This document shows positions 1 through 10,490 of a DNA stretch of 64,000 bases, one piece after another. How positions within the stretch are numbered: position 1 is the stretch's first letter; each line of letters opens with the position of its first letter. Made by a program: the position numbers and the translations under genes. Location: assembly GCF_003255815.1 (NCBI RefSeq), contig NC_037681.1, positions 69,042,053 through 69,106,052 of the forward strand, given 5' to 3'. The DNA comes from Theropithecus gelada (taxonomy: Eukaryota; Chordata; Mammalia; Primates; Cercopithecidae). The notes beneath the pieces were generated by a model that saw nothing but the letters and a program-made list of their open reading frames with translations, ran no database searches and had not been told where the DNA came from.

Positions 1-1137
1 CTATAATATGGATGTTCCATAGTTTGTTTAGGTTTCCCTTAATTGGTAGGCATTTAGGTTAATTCCGCTTTTTTACCGTTACAATAATACTGCAAGGGAT
101 AGCCTTGTAAATGGTTCCTTGGGCACATGGGTGGAATATGAGAAGTAGAGTGTTGTAGGCCATGTGGCTTGTACATTTTAAGTTTTAATAGTAGTTGCCA
201 GTTGTCCTTCAAAATGGGTACTCTGAAGGATACTTCCCACAGTATAAAAGCTACCTATCTCCCTATGTGAATTGCTGGTTCAAAGTCTGTGAATGTTTCA
301 AATTTTGGCATGTTTTTCCAGACTATACTCCAGGGAGGTTACCTATTTATAGTTTGCCAGTAGTAGAAATATGAATTTAACCCATGCATTTAATATTTGT
401 CCATCTCAGAAGTTTCTTGCTGTTGTTTTGGTTTATATATCTTTGCTTGTTAATGAGATGGAACGTCCTTTCATGGTTATCACTTGTGTTTATTGTATAA
501 ATTCTCTATTCAGGTCATTTACCTATTTTTAAATAAATGTTTCTAAGTAGGATTGAAAGAGCTCTCTCTATATTAAGAATGTTAATTTTGTGTTTATGTG
601 GGAAGTATTTTTCCCTAGTTTGTTGTAGTAGTTTTTCAAAATAGAAGTTTTTATTTTTGTATCATCAAATAGGTTTTTTTCTTCATGGTGATCATTCTTA
701 GCCAGGGTTACTTTCCAAGGTAGTCACCTCTATTTTCTTCCAGCATTTTGCAGTCTAAATTTTTACATTTGGACAGGCAGCCTGTAGTAGCTGGAAAAAA
801 ATACATAAATAAATTTTTAGATTTGGATCTTTAATTCAACTAGAATTTATTCTGATACAAGATGTCAAAGAAGGATCTACATTTTTTTTTCAATAATTAG
901 CTGGTTGTTTTTGTATCATTTATTTAGTCCATCTTTTCTTCAGTCAGAAATGCAGTATTTGCCAGATAATAAATTTTTATGTATGCTTCTGTTTGTTTCT
1001 GGATTTTCTATTCTGTTCTTCATCTGTCTATATTGGTGCAAGTCCATATGGTTTTAGTTAGTGTAGCTTCTGCTGATGCCCCGTGACTTATGATGGGATT
1101 ACGTCCTGATAAGCCCATTGTATGTTGAAAATATTGC
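1..1137 (-). mobile_element. Ancient LINE-1 (L1M-type) remnant in PPP1R21 intron
   Basis: T-rich sequence resembling reversed old L1, for example TTGCCAGTTGTCCTTCAAAA near 198 and the CATCTGTCTATATTGGTGCAAGTCCA stretch near 1021-1045. It is heavily diverged and no open frame remains. No exon was seen. Confidence 0.5.
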
Positions 1138-1138
1138 A

Positions 1139-1450
1139 GCCGGGTGCAGTGGCTCATGCCTGTAATCCCAACACTTTGGGACACCAAGGTGGGAGGATCA
1201 CTTGAGCCCAGGAGCTGAAGATCAGCCTGGGTGACATAGGGAGACCTCGTCTCTACAAAAAAAAAAAAAAAAAAAATTAGCCTGGCATGGTGGTGCATGC
1301 CTGTAGTCCCAGGTACATGCTTGGGAGGCTGGGCTGAGGCAGGAGGAGCCCTTGAATCTGGGAGGTCAAGGCTGCAGTGAGTCGTGATCACAGCACTGCA
1401 CTCCAGCCCAGGGTGACAAAGTGAGACCTTGTCACAAAAAAAGAAAAAAG
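1139..1450 (+). mobile_element. Alu (J)
   Basis: Both monomers are present. GATCACTTGAGCCCAGGAG and GTCAAGGCTGCAGTGAG are J-type states. There is a long A-linker at 1257-1276. Confidence 0.9.
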
Positions 1451-1585
1451 TCAAAAATGCATTTAATGTACCTAATCTACCAACCTAGCCTGCCTTAAAT
1501 GTGCTCAAAACATTTACATTAGCCTACACTTGGGCAAGTCATCTAACATAAAGCCTATTTAATTTAATTAATTAATTTATTTATT

Positions 1586-1858
1586 TTTGAATCAGAGTCT
1601 TGCTCTGTCACCCAGGCTGGAGTGCAATGGCACGATCTTGGCTCACCACAACCTCTACCCCCTGGATTCAAGTGATTCTCCTGCCTTAGCCTCCCACAGG
1701 CTCCTGCCACCACGCCTGGCTAATGTTTTTTGTATTTTTAGTAGAGACAGGGTTTCACCATGTTGGTCAGGCTGGTCTCAAACTCCTGACTTTAGGTAAT
1801 CCACCCGCCTCGGCCTCCCAAAGTGCTGGGATTACAGGCATGAGCCACTGTGTCTGGC
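1586..1858 (-). mobile_element. Alu (S)
   Basis: Reversed Alu from GAGTCTTGCTCTGTCACCC to TGTCTGGCC. Abuts the next Alu head to tail. Confidence 0.9.
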
Positions 1859-1859
1859 C

Positions 1860-2160
1860 TTATTTATTTATTTTTGAGATGGCATCTCACTCACTCTGTC
1901 ACCCAGGCTGGAGTGCAGTGATGCAACCTCTGCTCACTGCAGCCTCTGCCTCCGGGATTCAATGGATCCTCCTGCCTCAGCCTCCTGAGTAGCTTGGATT
2001 ACAGGTGTGTGCCACCACGCCCAGCTAATTTTTGTATTTTTAGTAGCATCAGGGTTTCACCATTTTGGCCCAGCTGGTCTCAAACTCCTGACCTCAAGCC
2101 ATCCATCACCTCAGTGTCCCAAAGTGCTAAGATTACAGGAGTAAGCCACCAATCCTGGCC
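1860..2160 (-). mobile_element. Alu (S)
   Basis: Reversed Alu with a (TTTA)n-type tail side, directly following the previous one in the same orientation. Confidence 0.9.
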
Positions 2161-2349
2161 AATTTTGTAATAGTGTTGAATGTATCATATAACTTACCGA
2201 ATACTGTACTGAAAGTGAAAAACAGAATGGTTGTATGTATGAGTATTCAAAAGTATGATTTCTACTAAATGCACCATTGTAAAATCATCAGTTGAACCAA
2301 GGTAAGTCAGTGACCATTTATAATTGTTATAAATTCTTTATTATTTTTC

Positions 2350-2648
2350 CCTTTTTTTTTTTTCTTTTTGAGATGGAGTCTCCCTCTGTTGCCCAGGCTG
2401 GCATGCAATTATGCAATCTCTGCTCACTGCAACCTCCGTCTCCCGGGTTCAAGTGATTCTCCTGCCTCAGCTTCCCTAGTAGCTGGGACTATAGGCGTGT
2501 GCCACCACACCTGGCTAATTTTTATATTTTTAGTAGAGACAGGGTTTCACCATATTGGCTAGGCTGGTCTTGAGTTCCTGACCTCGTGATCTACTCGCCT
2601 CGGCCTCCCAAAGTGCTGATATTACAGGCATGAGCCACCACACCTGGC
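2350..2648 (-). mobile_element. Alu (S)
   Basis: Reversed full-length Alu ending CACACCTGGCC. It lies about 180 nt upstream of the acceptor of exon a. Confidence 0.92.
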
Positions 2649-2826
2649 CTATTATTTTTCTTTTAAAAAATTATCTTTCTTTTCACATGTACTAAAGAAA
2701 ATAGTCTACTTTGACATACATCTGAATTTATTGTCATACCTCGTTTAGCATTCTTTGTGTATGTTGGATGCAGGGAAGGGGTGATACAGTATTTTTTCTT
2801 TAATTCTTATGATGCTTTTTTCATAG

Positions 2827-2919
2827 CCCCTCTTGGAGTCTGTGCCTTATGAGGAAGCACTGGCAAACCGCCGCATCCTTCTCAGCTCTACTGAAAGTCG
2901 AGAAGGCCTTGCACAGCAA
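2827..2919 (+). CDS. PPP1R21: PPP1R21 coding exon a (31 codons)
   Basis: The acceptor is TTTTTTCATAG just before 2827, and the donor GTATGG begins at 2920. The reading frame starts PLLESVPYEEALANRR and ends EGLAQQ. This is the first exon of the gene in the window; the preceding sequence from 1 is intron. The exon is 93 nt, phase 0 at both ends. The donor overlaps a CAA codon, so the last residue is Q rather than the K an extended reading would give. Confidence 0.94.
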
Positions 2920-5900
2920 GTATGGCACTGGGAAAACCATGGAAATTGTTAAAGAACAGAAATGTTAAATCCCCCAAAGAAAGTTTTTAAGATATGTAGA
3001 ATGATTCAAAAGTCTGCATAAACATGTGAAATGAATTGTTTAATACATACTAAAAAGCAAATAGACATAATTTGTTGAAAAACATGTTTACACTCTAAGT
3101 CATCTTGATTCAATTGGTGTTATAATTGGAACTAAAGTACTATCAGCATACTTTGGCCATGATGATTAATTCTTTTTTTTAGGTACTAGATTTAAATGTC
3201 TGAAATACTAAAGTACAAGAGGGGGCAAGAGCTAGTGACTCTGAGTTATTTTCATTTCTTAAAGGAGCAGGAATGAAAAATTTGCAGTATTTAGTAGTCA
3301 GTTGAATTTGGGGAGTGGGTGGGAGTGGGAGGCACCGTCTTTTTCAGAAAAAAAGGAAAAAAAAATATATGTATATATTTGTCCATGGTTGCTGGCTCAT
3401 AACTCCCATAGTCCTTGTTGCAGTAAATGGAATCTCTCTCTCTGATCTTCTCTTGCCCTCTTTTTACTTGCCTAAGGCAGGACTCTAATCTGACTATATG
3501 GCATTATAGGGCATAAGACCTTCATTCCAGAGGAGGTCTTGCCCCATACCTTAGAGGAAGAAATGCTGCTGCACAGAGAAGAATCTAAACTGACAGGGCT
3601 TATTGGGTTTTGTGGGGTTTTTTTTGACATGGAGCCTTGCTGTGTCTCCCAGGCTGGAGTGCAGTGTCATGATCTCAGCTCGCTGCAACCTCCGCCCCCT
3701 GGGTTCAAGCGATTGTCCTACCTCAGCCTTCAGAGTAGCTGGGATTACAGGTGCATACGACCATGCCTGGCTAAGTTTTGTATTTTTAGTATAGACAGGG
3801 TTTCACCATATTGGCCAGGCTGGTCTTGAACTCCTGACCTCAGGTGATCCCCCTGCCTTGGCCTCCCAAAGTGCTGGGATTATAGTCGTGAGCCACTGTG
3901 CCCAGCGGGGCTTGTTGGATTTAGATCCAGTCACATTTCTTCATGGTTGTCAATTATGCCTATCCAGTGCAGTCTCCATAAAATGACCAGGAGGGCAGGG
4001 TTTGGGAGCTTCTGAATAGCTGAACACATAGAGGCTCTTGGAGGGTGGCATGCCCAGGGAGGGCATGGAAATTCTGCACACCTTCCTCTGCTTCACTCTA
4101 AATCTCTTAATCTGTATCCTCAGTAATAAGCCAGTAAACATGTTTCCCTAACTTTTATGAGCCACTCCAGCAAATTAATCAAACTCGAAGAGGGAGTTCT
4201 CAAGGTCCAGACTTGCGACTGCTGTCTGCAGGGGAGGCATTTTTGGGAACTGAGCTCGCAATCTGTGGGATCTAACACTATCTCCATGTAGATAGTGGTA
4301 GAATTAAATGGGAGGACATCCAGCTGATGTCCACAATAAAACTGGCTACTTGTTTGTTGGTGGGGAAATATCCCCACATATTATGGGGTCACAGAAGTCT
4401 CCTGTATTGATTGTTAAAGTGTGAGAACAGAGAAAAAACGATTTGAGAGTTTTTTGTAGCAAAGATTTACCTTAAAAATTACTAGGACCTTAGAAGCCTT
4501 CCTCATGCCCATTTCCAGTCACTACTCTCCTCTCTCCCAAAGGTAGGAGAGTAGTGACTGCATAGTCTCCTGATACTGAACTTTTTTTTTTTTTTTTTTT
4601 TAACCGATACTGAACTTTTTATTAAATGCAATTATGCTCTTTCTGATCTGGCTTTTTGCATTCAGCACAGTATATGGTATTAGGTTGGTGCAAAAGTAAT
4701 TGCAGTTGTTGATATTACTTTTAAATAAATGGCAAAACTACAATTACTTTTGCACCAACCTATAGTTCTAATTGTTCACAAATATGCCCATTTTTGTATT
4801 CTCTATTTTTTCTATTTTAGTTAAGTGGATGGTTGAAGTTGCTGTGCTTTGATAATTAGTGACATTGCATACTTTTTAATTTGCTTATAGTCTTGTTCAA
4901 GTCTTTTGTTGGGTTATTTTTTTCTTTTCTTTTTTTTTCTTTGCCTTTTTCTCTATTGAGTTGTCTATCTTACTGGTTTGCAAGAATTCCTTGTATGTTC
5001 TGGTTATTGGATCTCTGTTGGATAAATGCTTTACAGATTCTAATTTGAATTTGAGTTTTCTTTTCACTCTTGATGTTTTTCAATGAGTAGAGTTTTCTTT
5101 TTTTTTTGGTCTTACTATAATTTCTCGATTTATGATTGTGCTTTTTATATCATGTCTAACAAATCTCTCCCTATTCTAGGGTCAAGCTTTATTATTATAT
5201 TTTTACCTCTGTGGGGTAGTTTTGGTTTACATTCTGTAACATAGTTTTTGGCCACTAAGTTTTATCTATATTAGTCTCTAAGATACAACACTGTTATTTT
5301 TCAAGGTTCAACAGAGTTTGGAAAAGATTTCTAAACTGGAGCAGGAAAAAGAACATTGGATGTTGGAAGCACAATTAGCCAAAATCAAGCTAGAAAAAGA
5401 AAACCAGCGAATTGCAGATAAGCTGAAGAATACAAGTAGTGGCCAGCTGGTTGGGCTGGCCCAGGAAAATGCTGCCGTGTCAAATGCTGCTGGCCAGGAT
5501 GAAGCCACAGCTAAAGCTGTGTCCGAGCCCATTCAGAGCACCAGTCTAGTAAGTGTCTTCTTGGTTGCCCTCAGTTTTCTTTTTAAAATGCTGATTGGTA
5601 AGGATCTAATATTCAACATTAACCATTGTCTTAGTTCATTCAGGCTGCTATATCAAAATACCATAAACTGAGCATCTTGTAAACCACAGAAATTTATTTC
5701 TCACAGTTCTTGAGGCTGGGAAGTTCAAGATTCAGGTGCTGGGAGATTCACTGTCTGGTTAGGGTCTGTTTCCTGGTTCATAGACAGCAGCCTGTGTGAG
5801 ATTGTAGGTACTGTCATAACTCCGTTTTATAATTGAGGAAACCAAGGATCAAAGAGAAATAACTCACATGAAGTCACACACTTGATAAGTGATGTGATGT

Positions 5901-8900
5901 CTCATCCCATCCTTGCCCTCTTAACCAAGATAGCCTTGTGTCTTACCCATGTCAGAAAACAGATTAGCCAACATAAACTCATTTGTTAGCCAGGTGTGGT
6001 AGCCCACACCTGTTGTCCCAGCTACTCCGGAGGCTGAAGCAGGAGGATCTTTTGAGCCCAGGAGTCTAAGGCTGCAGTGAGCTATTATTGTACCACTATA
6101 CTCCAGCCTGGACAACAGAGTGAGGCCTTGACTCTAAAAACAAAAAACAAAAATAAAAATCAAATAAACTCGTTTGCTTACTGCTTGCCTTACTGAGGTG
6201 CTGGAATTGGTAACACTGGCATATATATATTTTTTATAAATTAATAAAAATTTTTAAACGTGGATTGCTTCATGAATTTTCATGTCATCCTTGAGCAGGG
6301 GCCGTGCAAATTTCCATATCGTCCCAATTTTAGTACATGGGCTGCTGAAGCAAGCACAATGCTGGTATATTTGAGTTGTTAATGTCAATTGCTGAAAGTT
6401 TAGAATTATCTTTTTATTTGAACATTTTCAGTGGAAAGCCCTATTCTTACATATGTAAGTGAAAACAATTTCTAGGGACATGAAAAATCTTTAGTACTGA
6501 ACACTATTGGGCCATGAGTGATAATGACCTTAGTTGGGTTTGGTGACTTTAGAAGTTGCTATTTAAATCAACTAGTTAGTGTAGGGGTGGAGAGGACCTG
6601 ATACCTTCCCTCTCCATCATAAGGGTCACAGCCAGCACTCCTATAACAAAAGACAGGTTAACTACCAACAACAGATTTCTGCCAAAAATAACCTGGAGTC
6701 TTGCCTTGCACACTGCGCAACAGAAATAAAAAGAGATGGAGTTTTCTGCTTTCCTTGATGTTTCTACTTTTCAGCCTTTCTTTTAACCCCTATGTCCTTT
6801 AAGTGACCTTAAGGGAACTAAGTGTGTGACTGTGTATGTGTGTGTGTCTTTGTGTCTTTTCTGTCTTCTTCCTCTTGGGTGCTGGGAGCAAGTCTGTGCT
6901 CATTTCAGTGTTAATTGATTAACAGAGGAAGCTCATCTTACCGGGAGATTACTTTGGTTCAAACACTTTGAGGCAGAGGAGGTAACCTCAGATAGAAACT
7001 TATTTCTAACTCTGTAACATTTCAAGAGTAAAATGCTTGTAATTTTTAGCAAGATCTCTAGTATTATAATGTGAATATTCAGCCGTCTATTATATATTAT
7101 AAAAAAAGACAACAATAACCTTAAAGTAAAAGCACAAAACAATACACATTTCTGTTTTTTGCTGGAATTGAAAAGCATTGCTTAAATTAATAAAATTTTT
7201 AAACATATATTTTAAGTATAAAAATGACATTATCCTGAATAATCAAGCCACCAATGTTATCATTTTTTTCTACTAAATTTCATATACAGTTGAGATTGTA
7301 CTACATAAAATTTCAAATCTTTTAGCATAATGTGAAAATATAAACCTCCTGTTATGAGAAACTTAGTATAAACTTACTGATTTCATAGTATTCCGTATCT
7401 CTCATACCTTAGTTTACCTATGATTAGACATTGGTGACAACTTTTAAATAATGTCTCATTTTTATGTATAAGATTATTTCTGCATGTTAAATGATTACCT
7501 CAGGATGTATTCTCAGGGTTGGAATTACTACATCAGAAGGCATGAATATTTTCAAATTCCTTGATCTTTATTACCAAATTATTTTTTAAAAGGACTGTAT
7601 CAGTTTATACTCTTGTTAGTATCATATGAGAAAATGTTGAAGTAATCTGTGTTAAGAGTTTTCCTTGCATTGCTGGGCGTGGCGGCTGACGCCTGTAATC
7701 CAAGCACTTTAGGAGGCCAAGGCAGGTGGATCACGAGGTCAGGAATTCGAAAACAGCCTGGCCAACATGGTGAAACCCCATCTCTACTGAAGAGTAAAAA
7801 GAAAAAAAAATTAGCTGGGCGTGGTGGTGGGCACCTGTAATTCCAGCTACTCAGGAGGCTGAGGTAGGAGAATTGCTTGAACCCAGGAGGCGGAGGTTGC
7901 AGTGAGCTGAGACTGTACCATTGCACTCCAGCCAGGGAGACAGGGCGAGACTCTGTCTCAAAAAAAAAAAAAAAAAAAAAAAGTAAAAAGTTTTCCTTGC
8001 ATTTAAACAATACCGTTCCTTTGAAGGACTTGGTGCTGTACCACATTTTCAGATCATAACCCGGGAGTAAGGGGGTAAAGATGAGCAGGTGAAATAGATG
8101 TTTCCTTGCAGTTTATTTTTATAAACTACAGTCATATTTGAATATGTAAAATTAAATGACTGGAGTATTATTCCAAGCATTTTTTAACTAAAAGAGAGTA
8201 ATTGCTACTTCTGCTTCATTGAGTAGAAAAATTTTGGCTCTTATCGAAGACTCTTACAGCCAGGTGGGCATAACATTCATTAGTACACATTCAGTTTATA
8301 TACTCTCAGTGTTAAGAACAATACTCCAGAGAATACTATTTATAAAGAATACATTAAAACTGTCTGTTGACTGGGCATGGTGGCTCTTACCTGTAATCCC
8401 AGCACTTTGGGAGGCTGAGGTGGGCGGATCAGGAGGTCAGGAGTTCAAGACTAGCCTGGCTAACATGGTGAAACCCACCTCTGCTAAAGTTACAAAAAAT
8501 TAGCTGGGCGTGGTGGCATGCGCCTGTAATCCCAGCTACTTGGGAGGCTGAGGCAGGAGAATTGCTTGAACCTGGGAGGTGGAGGTTGCAGTGAGCCTAG
8601 ATCACACCATTGCACTCCAGCCTGGGCAAACAGGGTGAGACTCTGTCTCAAAAGAAACAAAAAAACAAAAAAAAAAAACTGTTCATTGAGTATAATCTAT
8701 TATTTACAGAATCCATTAGTTTCCTTGTCATTGTACCCAAGCACATGCCCCTCCACCTTGAACAATAACCAGAATTAAGTAATCATGACCATCTGTTTTT
8801 GAAATCTTAAACTATAGAAACAAACTTTTAAAAAATCTAGCAGCACCCAAGCACGGTGACTCATGCCTGTAATCTCAGCTACTCAGGAGGCTGGAGATGG

Positions 8901-10442
8901 AGGATCTCTTGAGCCCAGGAATTCGATGCTGCTGATTGTACCAATGTAATGCAGCCTGGGTGACAGAGGGAGACCTGTGTCTGAAAAAAATTAGAAAAAA
9001 ATCTAGCAGCATTTTAATGTGTTTATTTTTTTTTATTTTTTTTTTTTTTGAGACGGAGTCTGGCTCTGTCGCCCAGGCTGGAGTGCAGTGGCCGGATCTC
9101 AGCTCACTGCAAGCTCCGCCTCCCGGGTTCACGCCATTCTCCTGCCTCAGCCTCCAGAGTAGCTGGGACTACAGGCGCCCGCCACCTCGCCCGGCTAGTT
9201 TTTTGTATTTTTTAGTAGAGACGGGGTTTCACCGGGTTAGCCAGGATGGTCTCGATCTCCTGACCTCGTGATCCGCCCGTCTCGGCCTCCCAAAGTGCTG
9301 GGATTACAGGCTTGAGCCACCGCGCCCGGCCCATTTTAATGTGTTTAAAATTACATTTTTGTTTTCATTAATTTACATCTAAAATTTATACTTACTCATG
9401 TCATAATAACATTATATCAAAAGTGTATTTATTTCTTCTGTCTCCCTTTGAGCTTTCAACCAGAGTGTTTATTATTTGCATTTTCTGTTTCGAATGTTTA
9501 ATTATTATAGTCACTGTAAAACTGTCTTTACCCCTTCTTGGCTACTGGTTTGGAAATAGGCGTAGAAATGGCAAGCTGTGGTTAAAAGCTGATCTCCTCT
9601 CTCCTGGGTGATTTGTTGGGTTTCAGTGAGAATGGCTAATCAGCATTTTGATAGAAGATTTAGTGATGATCATTACTGGTTACTGCCTCATGGCAGAAAT
9701 AGTAAATGCAGTTAGCTATCTTCATGTCCTTGTAGTAAGAGACAGTCCGAGGATGATCTTCTAGTACTGTACCCTCAATGCTCTGTAAAACGGTATGAAC
9801 GGAGAGGAGAAAATATTACAAGTGTTTGACCTACTGTGCTTGAAATGTACACATTCTGTTCTAAAAGATTTTTTCCCTTATGTTCTAGATTGGCACTTTA
9901 ACCAGGACATCGGACAGTGAGGTAACGTGTGCTTGTCATCATGTTGTTTGTTAGTAAATATCTGGCAGCATGTTTGTCGACAAAGTCCTGTAAAAGCCGT
10001 CTTTGTCCAATTGTTGTTGTTGTTTTCTGACACTTCTAGCAAATGTGGAGCCAGTGTTTTCCACCTTCATTGATGGATCCATGTACCTTTTCTCTGGTTC
10101 TGTTTTGACAGTCACCAACAAATTATAGCCTGTTTTTATAGTTGCCTTGTTGACTGACTTGCCATGGAGATTTGACAAGGTGTGGCTCCTGCTTGGGTCT
10201 TCATTCGCTGGCATGCTACATGAGGCTGAGAGCTGTGTTAGTCCTCGCAGTGGGCAGCCAGGAAAGCAGGGCTTAGCAAGGGCTATCCAGGGCCTTGACT
10301 AAGTACAATGTACTTGGTAGCTGTTTCCTGCCCTCAAAGCAAGTGAACCCAGGTCAGATTTGGCCTGTCGGATAGGTTTGCACTTTTGAATTTTGAAATA
10401 ATCTAAGATGTAACCCTGTCTGTCTGTCTGTCTGTCTGTCTA

Positions 10443-10490
<48 letters not shown>

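Noticed and set aside
5306..5671. Extended form of exon b reading through its donor
   Set aside because: The frame runs into intron and an MLT1 LTR; the GTAAGTG donor at 5549 and the in-frame continuation in the next exon are decisive.
10426..10490. Regular repeat array as a possible CRISPR
   Set aside because: Four-base units without spacers; a plain microsatellite in a primate genome.
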